A DNA stretch of 35,754 nucleotides from JBMNOU01 sp050943215 (GCA_050943215.1 JBMNOU010000014.1:1-35754), one strand, 5' to 3'. Shown: positions 7,954 through 15,169, counted from the first letter of the stretch. The notes: generated by a model from the letters alone, not told the origin. A program made the numbers and translations.

Positions 7954-8274
7954 TCACATTCCGATGCTGTGCGCTTCCTCCGGCGTAATCTCGCCCGTTT
8001 TGAAGCTCTGATAACCGTGATACCCGACGTTCCCGCCGAGCTTGCCGAACCGCTGCTTTGTTGCCATCATGTGCTCGTAGGCTCTCTGCTTCGGGCAGTT
8101 GATCGCGGAGACATACATCGCTCGGTCGGTCTTTTCGGGGTTGGCAGCGTAGCCGATGGCGTTTCGCAGGTCTTTATCTAAGCAGTTCGTGTCTGTCGTC
8201 TTCTCGGGATTCTCTACATACACGATACCCGCCTTCAGCGATTTCTTCAGGGGCCAGAATCCGGTTGTTGCCAC
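7954..8274 (-). pseudogene. Relaxase, N-terminal fragment
   Basis: The fragment starts with GTG (8272-8274) inside the end of mobC, a 28-nt overlap typical of mobC-relaxase pairs. The first 106 residues look like the N terminus of clostridial MobA/VirD2-type relaxases, with MATTGFWPLKKSLKAG, a YAANPEKT segment and YVSAINC followed by a basic helix. The frame hits TGA at 7954-7956 because of one extra T after GGA-ATG. The expected continuation ETARRM is present in the next frame. The rest of the gene is the fragment at 6900-7934. Confidence 0.85.
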
Positions 8275-8600
8275 GTCATCACCTTCGTTTCCGCTGCAAG
8301 CTCTTTTGTGTTCCTTTTCTCGGGCAGTAACAGCTCCCGCTGTATGTCCGATATGAGCGCCAGCAGCGCGGCTTCAGTATCCGCGCTGACCTTATCGCTG
8401 ATGTCATTAGAAAGCTCGCACAGCTTTCCGTAAAACGAATAGAAAACGTCTGGGACTGTCGGTTTCGGCGAATACCCAAGCGCCCTCTTTCTCATATACT
8501 CTGCGACCGGCAGGCCGCAGGAGGCAGCATACCGCTCGATCTGTGCTTTCTCCCGCTGTGTCATGCGGACGTATACTCTTGTTGTTTTGGCTTCGTTCAT
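8247..8600 (-). CDS. MobC-family mobilisation accessory protein
   Basis: The 117-residue protein has an N-terminal ribbon-helix-helix-like region (strand TTRVYVRMT, then helices containing GLPVAEYMRKRALGY), typical of MobC proteins that bind oriT and help the relaxase. The second half is helical and ends beyond the overlapping relaxase start. The gene is intact, although its partner relaxase is broken. The ribosome binding site is weak (GAAGTGATGAA). The non-coding segment just upstream is rich in inverted repeats and is the likely binding site. Confidence 0.75.
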   Translation of the reverse strand: MNEAKTTRVYVRMTQREKAQIERYAASCGLPVAEYMRKRALGYSPKPTVPDVFYSFYGKLCELSNDISDKVSADTEAALLALISDIQRELLLPEKRNTKELAAETKVMTWQQPDSGP

Positions 8601-8629
8601 TTCATCACTTCTTTCTTTTGAGGGGGTAA

Positions 8630-8699
8630 TAGGGGCCTCCCCTAAAAGCGGCGTCGGTATTTTGCCGACGCCGCACCGGAACTTGGGCGTACAAGTTCC
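8630..8699. other. Candidate origin of transfer (oriT) upstream of mobC
   Basis: The non-coding stretch 8601-8917 contains three closely packed inverted repeats. TAGGGG/CCCCTA lies around 8630-8644. A perfect 10-bp pair GCGGCGTCGG (8648-8657) / CCGACGCCGC (8665-8674) has a 7-nt loop. A perfect 8-bp pair GGAACTTG (8678-8685) / CAAGTTCC (8692-8699) has a 6-nt loop. Such clusters upstream of mobC-relaxase genes are typical of oriT. No nic site could be assigned. The remainder, about 8700-8890, shows nothing I recognise. Confidence 0.5.
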
Positions 8700-8890
8700 C
8701 TGCTCGTTACGGTATGAGACAGACGTTTTTCTCGTGGGATAATACAGGCATATTCAGTAGATGCCGTTTCTTGTGATATGAGGTTTTCGGTTATGGTTGT
8801 GATGGGAATACTTATAGTCTCAAAGGTGAAGTACCATTAATCCCAATAATCCGTAACGCCAAAGTGATGCCGCCGTATCTCTTGCAATAC

Positions 8891-8917
8891 AAAAAAAGCG
8901 GCATCACTGTGATGCCG
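8891..8917 (-). terminator. Terminator after the parM-parR pair
   Basis: On the minus strand CGGCATCA pairs with TGATGCCG around a 3-nt loop, followed by a run of seven T residues after GC. It begins right at the stop codon of the ParR-like gene. Confidence 0.85.
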
Positions 8918-9205
8918 TTACCCGAGAAAATCGTCAAGCGTATCGAGAAGCGAGCTTTCATCTTCGGATATGGCTTGGTCTTGGGCGGGTGTGTCCGTTG
9001 CCGCAACGACGGATATGTCTTTCAGGCTTTCCCTTATCGTCTGCCGTATGATGTCCGCTATATCTCTGTCCCGCTCAAAACAATCGTTTATCGCCGCGAT
9101 GACCGTCTTGTTCTTGGACGTGTCTGAACCTTGCAAGTACTCCCACGCCTTGCGGTCTGCCGCATTATCCATGTTGAAGCGGATACTCAACCGCTTGGGC
9201 TTCAT
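8918..9205 (-). CDS. ParR-like DNA-binding partner of the ParM-like protein
   Basis: This 95-residue protein starts inside the parM stop codon (ATGA overlap), the classic layout of a two-gene type II partition operon. The N terminus has a strand then helices (KRLSIRFNMDNAADRKAWEYL), suggesting a ribbon-helix-helix fold like ParR/StbB centromere binders. The C terminus is acidic (DESSLLDTLDDFLG), where ParR proteins contact the filament. ParR would bind a centromere site and cap ParM filaments. No obvious set of centromere repeats was found next to the operon. The family assignment rests mainly on position and general pattern. Confidence 0.6.
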   Translation of the reverse strand: MKPKRLSIRFNMDNAADRKAWEYLQGSDTSKNKTVIAAINDCFERDRDIADIIRQTIRESLKDISVVAATDTPAQDQAISEDESSLLDTLDDFLG

Positions 9206-10128
9206 GCCTTACCGCCGTCCCGTTGCAGCTTCACTTCCAGCATCCGCTCATATCCCTTTGCCGTAGCGCAGATGTCGTCGTTAATGGTGACACGGCTCTC
9301 GTCGTATTCTGCGAAGTTGCGGATAAGGCAGCCTCCGCCGCCCACCACATACAGCTTCATGAGACGGGGATCGTAGCCGTGTTCTCTGAGCCTCCGGAAG
9401 ATGCCTGCCACATACTCCCGCGCCGTGTCTGTGATAGTGTTAAGATACGCCGCGTCGATATCCGCCGTGCCGAAGCGCAGGATACGGGTGACTGTGGATT
9501 CGGGCGGTTCGGCATGGTGCAGGCGCATGAGGTTTTCGCGGACGGCAAGCATACACAGGTGTGTGCCAAACTTCTCCGTAAAGCACCGCTTGGGGTCTGG
9601 ACGCTTGTCGTTGACGAACATGATGTTCATAGTACCGTTGCCGATGTCGCAGAGCATATTCACGCCGGAAAAATCGGCAAGGTTGTTGATGATCGCCGCA
9701 AAGCCCTGCGGGTAAACCTCCGCGCCCACAAAGCGCACATGATACGCTTTCCCCTTGAAAGTATAGTCAACCGCTTCGTTTTGCAGCAGATACGCTTTGA
9801 ACGCCGCGCGCTGTTCGCCCACCCATGTTAGGGGAAGCCCCGCCGCGATGAATACGTCCGCGGAATCGGTTTTGCTGATGTTCAGCTCCCGCGCGATGGC
9901 GGCGAGCGTCAGCACATAGTAGTCTGCGTCCTGCATCTTGTCCGCAGCGAACTCCTTGTGTTCCTCGCCGATGAGGTAATACCTGCTGTTCCATTCGAGC
10001 AAATTCTCCTTGAATACCGGCTCTTTGTCGTATGCGCTCACGCCCGTGGGAAAGCAGCAGTTTGCCGTCTTGATATTCCCGTAGCCGTGGTCGATGCCGA
10101 TAATATGAATGCCATTAACCTTCTTCAT
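9202..10128 (-). CDS. ParM/StbA-family actin-like ATPase
   Basis: The 308-residue protein shows the actin-fold nucleotide motifs in order: phosphate-1 GIDHGYGNIKTAN (about 11-23), phosphate-2 LCDIGNGTMNIMF (about 158-170) and the adenosine loop VVGGGG near residue 268. ParM proteins polymerise to push DNA copies apart. On an integrated element the pair would stabilise the excised circular form or aid its segregation. GGAGG lies 9 nt before the ATG. It is coupled downstream to the ParR-like gene and overlaps the end of a tiny Cys-rich frame upstream. The gene shows no lesions, unlike the transfer genes. Confidence 0.85.
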   Translation of the reverse strand: MKKVNGIHIIGIDHGYGNIKTANCCFPTGVSAYDKEPVFKENLLEWNSRYYLIGEEHKEFAADKMQDADYYVLTLAAIARELNISKTDSADVFIAAGLPLTWVGEQRAAFKAYLLQNEAVDYTFKGKAYHVRFVGAEVYPQGFAAIINNLADFSGVNMLCDIGNGTMNIMFVNDKRPDPKRCFTEKFGTHLCMLAVRENLMRLHHAEPPESTVTRILRFGTADIDAAYLNTITDTAREYVAGIFRRLREHGYDPRLMKLYVVGGGGCLIRNFAEYDESRVTINDDICATAKGYERMLEVKLQRDGGKA

Positions 10129-10291
10129 TTCGTTTTACCTCCGTGTTGTGATTTGTTTTACTCTCCGAGAAAGAGATGAGCACGGGACAACCGCCGCTAC
10201 CGAACATCAGGCAGCTTTGGTGTCTGCACCGCATACATAGGGTGTTCTGAACTTTGAGCCATTCATGTTTCTTTGGTTGGTACTGTTCCAT
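10115..10291 (-). CDS. Small Cys-rich protein (58 aa), possible zinc-binding peptide
   Basis: A short frame begins at ATG 10289-10291 with GGAGG just upstream and ends 14 nt inside parM. The product is 58 residues with a CxxC-x4-C-x7-C pattern (Cys19, Cys22, Cys27, Cys35) in LCMRCRHQSC and GGCP, which suggests one bound zinc. Nothing else in the sequence identifies it. The good binding site, the Cys spacing and coupling to parM argue that it is real. The short length means conservation would be needed to prove it. The competing, longer frame at 10207-10398 has no binding site. Confidence 0.45.
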   Translation of the reverse strand: MEQYQPKKHEWLKVQNTLCMRCRHQSCLMFGSGGCPVLISFSESKTNHNTEVKRNEEG

Positions 10292-10313
10292 GTTTCCTCC
10301 GTTTTAAAGCGCG

Positions 10314-10344
10314 AAAAAAGCACCTCTCTTTTTTGAGCAGGTGC
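10314..10344 (-). terminator. Terminator after the sigma-like HTH gene
   Basis: On the minus strand GCACCT and AGGTGC pair around a 13-nt loop and are followed by T6 (10314-10319). It starts at the stop codon of the HTH gene and separates it from the small Cys-rich ORF and parM. Confidence 0.8.
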
Positions 10345-10345
10345 T

Positions 10346-10654
10346 TTAGATAATGTTCTTATCCGTGAAGCCAAGGTCGTCGCCGCTGAACCTCTCATAT
10401 TCCAGCCCGATTCTTCGGATCCGTTTCAATACGCCGCTGTGGTTTTTGTAGCCGAGTTTCTCTGCGATTCTCTCCAGTGTTGCGCCCTCCATACGCATGT
10501 GGAGTATCTGTTTGTCCTTATCGGTAAGTGTTGCAGTGAATTGTTCAACCTGCACTTTTGATGTGACGCTGCTCTCAATATCTACGGCGTCATCCGAGAT
10601 ATCCCATTCCTGACCGTCGTGGGTTACGGCATATTGCTCCTGATACCCCCTCAA
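10346..10654 (-). CDS. Sigma-70 region-4-like HTH protein, C-terminal part of a split gene
   Basis: The 102-residue frame contains a sigma region-4-like helix-turn-helix: LTDKDKQILHMRMEGATLERIAEKLGY then a recognition helix with KRIRRIG. Such proteins sit near replication and transfer genes of clostridial elements. The only available start is a TTG (10652-10654), which has no proper binding site. The residues encoded from that point (GYQEQYAVTHDGQEWD) read as a natural continuation of the upstream 220-residue frame. Dropping one G from the G5 run at 10646-10650 fuses the two into a 300-residue protein. I therefore read this as the second half of a frameshifted gene. Programmed slippage or a sequencing error in the G-run are alternatives. 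Confidence 0.65.
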   Translation of the reverse strand: MRGYQEQYAVTHDGQEWDISDDAVDIESSVTSKVQVEQFTATLTDKDKQILHMRMEGATLERIAEKLGYKNHSGVLKRIRRIGLEYERFSGDDLGFTDKNII

Positions 10655-11249
10655 GGGAGATCATGGGATGCCGCGTGCGGGTATGATACCATTTGCGGTA
10701 AAAATCCACCTTCTGCGAACTGTACCGTTCGTCAAAGTCCTCGAAGCAGCGGAACTCCGCTGCCGTTTCAATAACGGCGTCCATATTGTGCTGTTCCATC
10801 GTCTGCGGAACGAGCCAATCGAAAATCCCAGTGATCTCTTCTTCCGACACATAGCCGAAGTTCTGATCTGCACCGCCGTCCTTCAACAGCGCCTGCGGCG
10901 TAGGTATGATGCCCGCGTCCTGTATGGCGCATATCCAGTACGGCGCGGCGTGAGCAAACAACCACGACGGTTCATATCCCGAATACGCTTCAAGCTTCCC
11001 GGCAAGTCCCATGAAGGGCCACACCATATATGCGTAGGCGTCCACGATAACGAGCTTGAACAGATCGCTTTCCACCGTGGCGATGGTGTTCCAGTCGTGC
11101 AGTAGCTTTTTTGGATTACGCGGGATGCTCTTGATTTCAGCGCCGCATTTATCTATCATGGACTTGGGGATAAAGTAAAACGCGGGGATGAACTTCGCAT
11201 TGCGAAACGGCGTGGTTTCACCGCTTCTGCGTTTCAATAATATCAGCAT
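10590..11249 (-). CDS. N-terminal part of the split sigma-like HTH gene, unknown domain
   Basis: The frame starts at ATG 11247-11249 with GGAGG 8 nt upstream. A longer frame to 11312 lacks such a site. About 200 residues form a domain I do not recognise, with aromatic-rich helical segments (AYAYMVWPFMGLAG, YEPSWLFAHAAPYWICAI). Near the end the sequence YHTRTRHPMISLEG looks like the lead-in to sigma-factor-like HTH proteins. After the G5 run the frame continues for about 20 nonsense-like residues and stops at 10590. The HTH continues in the other frame. The protein would probably regulate element genes. Confidence 0.6.
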   Translation of the reverse strand: MLILLKRRSGETTPFRNAKFIPAFYFIPKSMIDKCGAEIKSIPRNPKKLLHDWNTIATVESDLFKLVIVDAYAYMVWPFMGLAGKLEAYSGYEPSWLFAHAAPYWICAIQDAGIIPTPQALLKDGGADQNFGYVSEEEITGIFDWLVPQTMEQHNMDAVIETAAEFRCFEDFDERYSSQKVDFYRKWYHTRTRHPMISLEGVSGAICRNPRRSGMGYLG

Positions 11250-11299
11250 ATCTTTTGCCTCCTTTCCAGAGGAAGTATCCTCTATATAATTACGACACC

Positions 11300-11351
11300 A
11301 ACAATGCCGCATTGTTCCCGTTTCGCAAAAATACCAAAAATAATTATATCA
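11300..11351 (-). promoter_or_regulatory. Promoter and possible operator of the sigma-like gene
   Basis: The minus strand has an extended -10 (TGA-TATAAT, 11343-11351). About 30 nt downstream of it is a perfect 7-bp inverted repeat AACAATG/CATTGTT with a 3-nt spacer (11300-11316). The repeat lies between the presumed transcription start and the gene, where a repressor could block it. Confidence 0.4.
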
Positions 11352-11446
11352 TAGAGTGGTGTACGATGAAATGGGCTTTGATGTGTGGTGATAGCAGCAA
11401 TTATGTGAGTGCAGCTTGATTAAAGGAAGATGTGTAATTATAACAA

Positions 11447-11486
11447 TGATACTACTGTGGATATGCAAAAATCCGCAGCAGTATCA
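11447..11486. repeat. Long imperfect hairpin between the two accessory blocks
   Basis: Two 16-nt arms (11447-11462 and 11471-11486) pair with 14 Watson-Crick pairs, one wobble and one mismatch, around an 8-nt loop. It lies about 50 nt downstream of the MFS-LuxR gene and has no T-run next to it. It may end transcription or stabilise the mRNA end. Confidence 0.5.
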
Positions 11487-11538
11487 GTAATAGTGCGATG
11501 TAAACGCGGTAATCACCTTAATGTCATTTCTAACATTC

Positions 11539-12894
11539 TCAAAAAACACTGTTCATTTTGAATCTGGATATCAATTCGGTTCTGTTTGTACATCTCGTCT
11601 TTTTCAATATGTTTTTGATATGAAACTTTACTGTATTTTCCGACAGGAACAACTCTGAAGAAATCTCAGCGTTAGAGCAGCCTTTTACGACTAATCGGAA
11701 TATCTCCGACTGTCTGCCTGTGAAGCCGTATTGCGATTCATATTCGCTCAATCGGTTTTCGGCTGCTTCCTTTTCGGTGAAGCGCGGCATATACAGCTTA
11801 TGATACAGCATGAAAAAGAGCAGCGAGAAGAGAATAAAAGCGGCTGCGATCGTGCAGATGAGAGCAACCGCGTTTGCCTCAAGCATTACGCCGCCGAATG
11901 TGCCGATGGCGTCGCCTATTCTGCCCGAGAGCAGACCGAATACCGCAAGAGGCAGCAGCGAGCTGCGCTTTCCGGCAAGGTCGGCAAACAGCACTACCCG
12001 ATACACTGAAAAAAAGCCATAGAAGATATAACTAAATACGCTCAAAAAAGCCGATATCCCCACTTCGCTTCGCAAAGCGAGGCTTGCAAACGGGAAAATA
12101 AGTGCGACGATACAGCAGATCGCGCCATAGCGCCGGTTCTTGTCGTTGATGATACCCGCGGCAATCAGCCCGACAGCGTAAAAAATACGGTTGAATACGG
12201 GGTTTACGACCTCCGAAACATCGGCGACGGAAAAGTAACAGCCAAGTCCGTTTACAATCGAGCAGAGCAAGGGAATGGAGAGGGCCAGCGCGATAAGCTT
12301 CGCGTCGATTTTTGCGGCGCTTGTCTTCCATTGATCCGAGTCGCAGTCAATCGGGTCAAGATACTTTACCAGAACTGCGGACATAGCTGCCAAACCGATA
12401 AAGACATATACCGCCGCAGCTGATTGCAGCAGCTTTCCGCCATACAGCAGGGACAAAAGCCACGAGCCAACGCTGCCTATCGCATAGGAATAGCCAAATA
12501 CCCTGCCCCGGCATTGCTGGGGAAGATGCGAGGAAAGTCGCGTCAAATAAATGCCGGAAAGCGCCCCTATGCCGATGTTCATCAGAAGTCCAAAGAGCAT
12601 GACGCAAAGGGCGTTTTCGATAACTAACGCAAGCGCCGTAAAGATTAATGTGAGCACAACCGCTGTCAGCGCGCATATACGGCTGCCTGCGGCGCGGGGC
12701 CTCCATTTCAGTAAAACGGCAAATGCGGCTATGCCGACAGCCTGCATCACATAATACAGCACCTCGGTTAAGAGCGTCACCTGTATCGGCTGGTAGTAAT
12801 CAAGCAACCGGTAAAGTACAGATATAAATGCCGAGCCTGTCCACAGGAACACCTGGCCTACTAACAGTGTAAACAAAACTGATTTTTTAGTCAT
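11539..12894 (-). CDS. Membrane-bound LuxR-family regulator (MFS-like domain plus GerE HTH)
   Basis: The 451-residue protein begins with about 370 very hydrophobic residues forming roughly 12 membrane segments, like a major facilitator. A charged linker follows, then a C-terminal LuxR/GerE helix-turn-helix (about 385-451) with the family pattern YGFTGRQSEIFRLVVKGCSNAEIS and SENTVKFHIKNILKK. The MFS-like part probably senses a ligand at the membrane. This architecture is known mainly from gut Coriobacteriia such as Eggerthella. I prefer ATG at 12892-12894, which has AGGTGA 8 nt upstream. A GTG 12 nt earlier has no binding site. The gene is divergent from the lipoprotein operon and is its likely regulator. 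Confidence 0.88.
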   Translation of the reverse strand: MTKKSVLFTLLVGQVFLWTGSAFISVLYRLLDYYQPIQVTLLTEVLYYVMQAVGIAAFAVLLKWRPRAAGSRICALTAVVLTLIFTALALVIENALCVMLFGLLMNIGIGALSGIYLTRLSSHLPQQCRGRVFGYSYAIGSVGSWLLSLLYGGKLLQSAAAVYVFIGLAAMSAVLVKYLDPIDCDSDQWKTSAAKIDAKLIALALSIPLLCSIVNGLGCYFSVADVSEVVNPVFNRIFYAVGLIAAGIINDKNRRYGAICCIVALIFPFASLALRSEVGISAFLSVFSYIFYGFFSVYRVVLFADLAGKRSSLLPLAVFGLLSGRIGDAIGTFGGVMLEANAVALICTIAAAFILFSLLFFMLYHKLYMPRFTEKEAAENRLSEYESQYGFTGRQSEIFRLVVKGCSNAEISSELFLSENTVKFHIKNILKKTRCTNRTELISRFKMNSVF

Positions 12895-12955
12895 GACATC
12901 ACTCACCTTTGGGATACATCTATTTATCGAAAAAGATCACATCCAATAATTATCT

Positions 12956-12984
12956 ATTGTAACATGCAATCTGCCGTAAATAAA
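12956..12984 (-). promoter_or_regulatory. Promoter of the MFS-LuxR gene
   Basis: The minus strand has TGT-TACAAT (extended -10, 12956-12964) with a weak -35 TTTATT (12979-12984) at 17-nt spacing. It lies in the shared intergenic region with the lipoprotein operon. Confidence 0.5.
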
Positions 12985-13010
12985 CCGCGTAATTTACCAA
13001 ACGTCTGAAA

Positions 13011-13069
13011 TACCCCGTTACGGGCAAGACTACCCCAAAACCACCCCTCGCTTTACTTATAACTACCCC
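13011..13069. promoter_or_regulatory. Helically phased (T/C)ACCCC repeats, candidate LuxR operator
   Basis: Four hexamers TACCCC (13011), TACCCC (13031), CACCCC (13042) and TACCCC (13064) lie on the plus strand with steps of 20, 11 and 22 nt, close to 2, 1 and 2 turns of DNA. Two are part of a longer ACTACCCC. The last copy is 4 nt upstream of the likely -35 of the lipoprotein operon, where an activator would contact RNA polymerase. Confidence 0.5.
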
Positions 13070-13073
13070 TTGT

Positions 13074-13100
13074 TTGGACTGTTCTATGAAGCAATATAAA
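13074..13100 (+). promoter_or_regulatory. Weak promoter of the lipoprotein operon
   Basis: TTGGAC (13074-13079) and TATAAA (13095-13100) are spaced 15 nt apart, shorter than ideal. A weak promoter of this kind with repeats just upstream suggests that it depends on an activator. Confidence 0.4.
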
Positions 13101-13145
13101 GTTATGCTGTAAATGTAAGAATCTCATTACACGGAGGTGATAGCA

Positions 13146-13454
13146 ATGGACGCAAACGAAAAAATGTTCATGTGCGATAAGGCGACGGTGCTGAATGCTA
13201 TTTACGATGCACTTGAAGCGATATCGTTTGTGATCGACAAATCAAACAGCTTTCGCGGCACGCTGATCGTATCTTCAGCAGAGTTCCCGCAGCATGGAGG
13301 AAGGATAGCGGTTTCGCCTGACACGGCGGAGAGCAAAACACTGGTAGAGGTTTTCGCGAGCAGTAACGATGCCCAGCAGGCGGAATGGATAGCTGCTTTG
13401 TTTGATGAAATGCAAGTGCTTATTGAACGGGCACGGAGGGGGGTACACAAATGA
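13146..13454 (+). CDS. Small soluble protein of unknown function, first gene of the lipoprotein operon
   Basis: The frame starts at ATG 13146 with GGAGG 8 nt upstream. A GTG nine nt earlier overlaps the binding site and is unlikely. The 102-residue product has no signal peptide or membrane segment. It looks like an alpha/beta protein: an N-terminal helix (TVLNAIYDALEAISFVI), two or three strands (RGTLIVSSAE, TLVEVFASS), then a C-terminal helix rich in Glu and Arg. I do not recognise the family. Its stop codon overlaps the start of the next gene (ATGA), so the two are translationally coupled. It may be a cytoplasmic partner of the system, but no function can be assigned. Confidence 0.75.
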   Translation: MDANEKMFMCDKATVLNAIYDALEAISFVIDKSNSFRGTLIVSSAEFPQHGGRIAVSPDTAESKTLVEVFASSNDAQQAEWIAALFDEMQVLIERARRGVHK

Positions 13455-15157
13455 AAATAAAATCCTTTTTAGCAGTTGTATGTTTGGCGCTGTGTTTCAT
13501 ATTGGCAGGCTGCACCGTTTCACCGGCCGTACGGCCTGAAAAGGACGTGGTGCAGACGGGCGCACAGGGAAACGCTTATAAGGCACTCATCTGCGACGGG
13601 CAGGATTTTTCCGTGCTGTATGGCAGTGATTTTATCGGCGTATCAAGTCAGGAGGGCGCAACGATTTATACAGCGGATGAAGATGCACTCAACAAAGTCG
13701 ATATCTCGGTCATTTACGATGGCGACACCGCAGGCTTCGATGTGAGCGAATACTTCTCTTACCGCGCGGAGGACATGGAAAGCAAGGATGGCAATGAGTA
13801 CACGCTTTGCGAGGAAATGACACAAAGCTCCTTCGGGAGCGCAGAAATCAGCGGAGCCGTATACTCCTTTTTAACGGAGGACGGCACTGTCTATCGGCAT
13901 GAGATGCTTGTGGACACCGGTGCTCAGCTTATCGGGTATTCCTGTTATTACTATGAGGGAGAGGCTGACGGGCCGATAAGAGCGATGACCGACGCGATCA
14001 AATCCTATCAGCCGTCCGCGAAGTATTACGACAGTCATCCGCTCGTTATCGGCGGCTATGATATTGGGCTGCCTGCGCCCGACGGCGTCGGACCGCAAAT
14101 GCCGGATACTGAAGATCCGCCGCGATCCGACCCCACTGCGCTCGGCAGCTATACCGTAACGAAGAACGAGCCTATTAAGCTTCAAACGACGCTCTATGAC
14201 GGCGGCTTCTTCTCCTTGCAGCTTCCGACAGGCTGGGTCATCGAAACGACCGGCGAATACACTCTGTTCGGCTTCCACGCCTACGACCCGAATATACCGG
14301 AACGTCAGATATTCTTTTACTGCAAGCACCACCCGATGCTAAAAAATATGGACGCCAAGAATTACTATGAGGGCGCGGCACAAACAGTTGGTTCCTATGA
14401 CCTCTACGGCTATCGTCAATCGGCGGATACGCCGGTGCTTCTGGAGCCTACCACCGATTATTTCTTCTATATCTACAACGACTATAATAGCTTCCTAAAC
14501 AAATACGGTCTTAACCACCAGCTCCCAGTCATGAACGACCTAAGCATACTGGAAAAGTATCCAAACAGCACGCCCACAGCGCCGAACACGCTTGACAACT
14601 CGATAGTTCGCGCGAGCTTCTATTCCGCGAACAGTGTGGAGTGCGAGGGGCTTATGGCAGGACAGGTGGTGAACTACGGAACGGACATCTATTCGGTGCA
14701 GGGAATTGATATGGGCACCTACGCTGTCTACAACTGCAACGGCGTCATCGCCCCGGCGGGAGAGTTCAACGAGCTCCGCGAGCAGCTCATGGCGTGCCTT
14801 TCGAGCTTCACATTCACGGAGGATTACGTCAGGCAGGCTCAGCAGCATGTGGCCGAGGAGACTTCGGCAATACTCGCGATGTCGCGCTCCATGCAAGCAG
14901 CTTACGATTCCTATAACGCGGCGTGGAGTGCCCGCCAGACCTCCTACGACATAATTTCGCAGAAGAACAGCGACGCTACTCTTGGCTACGACAGGCTCTA
15001 TGATCCCGACACGGGCGAAATATATCGCGCCGATCTGGGATTTTACGATGACTACGATATCAATCGCGATCAATACAGCAATCCGAATCTGCAAATAATC
15101 GATGGCAGCACAGAGAACTATTATCTGGATGGTGTCGATTACTACATAACCAAGTGA
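13451..15157 (+). CDS. Large lipoprotein (568 aa) with a PsbP/Mog1-like part
   Basis: The N terminus is a lipoprotein signal with lipobox ILAGC (Cys21), so the protein is anchored outside the membrane. Residues about 40-195 and about 235-455 look like two related alpha/beta units. Each has a strand-rich start (DFSVLYGSDFIGV; FFSLQLPTGWVIE), reminiscent of PsbP/Mog1-like domains, and ends in a helix. Before the C-terminal tail there is a helix of about 50 residues. The tail, with SDATLGYDRLYDPDTGEIY then DDYDINRDQYSNPN, resembles a terminal segment seen in some secreted clostridial proteins. The domain names are inferred from pattern only. GGAGGGGG precedes the start. No catalytic motif is evident. 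Confidence 0.8.
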   Translation: MKIKSFLAVVCLALCFILAGCTVSPAVRPEKDVVQTGAQGNAYKALICDGQDFSVLYGSDFIGVSSQEGATIYTADEDALNKVDISVIYDGDTAGFDVSEYFSYRAEDMESKDGNEYTLCEEMTQSSFGSAEISGAVYSFLTEDGTVYRHEMLVDTGAQLIGYSCYYYEGEADGPIRAMTDAIKSYQPSAKYYDSHPLVIGGYDIGLPAPDGVGPQMPDTEDPPRSDPTALGSYTVTKNEPIKLQTTLYDGGFFSLQLPTGWVIETTGEYTLFGFHAYDPNIPERQIFFYCKHHPMLKNMDAKNYYEGAAQTVGSYDLYGYRQSADTPVLLEPTTDYFFYIYNDYNSFLNKYGLNHQLPVMNDLSILEKYPNSTPTAPNTLDNSIVRASFYSANSVECEGLMAGQVVNYGTDIYSVQGIDMGTYAVYNCNGVIAPAGEFNELREQLMACLSSFTFTEDYVRQAQQHVAEETSAILAMSRSMQAAYDSYNAAWSARQTSYDIISQKNSDATLGYDRLYDPDTGEIYRADLGFYDDYDINRDQYSNPNLQIIDGSTENYYLDGVDYYITK

Positions 15158-15169
15158 AGGGAGGTTCTT

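Noticed and set aside
8601..8917. CRISPR-like repeat array
   Set aside because: The repeats are inverted, not direct, and there are no regular spacers; an oriT explains them better.
10207..10398. 63-residue minus-strand frame
   Set aside because: It spans the terminator after the HTH gene and has no ribosome binding site; the frame at 10115-10291 has a good one and a meaningful Cys pattern.
11539..12894. Ordinary MFS drug efflux transporter
   Set aside because: The C-terminal 65 residues are a clear LuxR/GerE helix-turn-helix, so a regulator is the better call.
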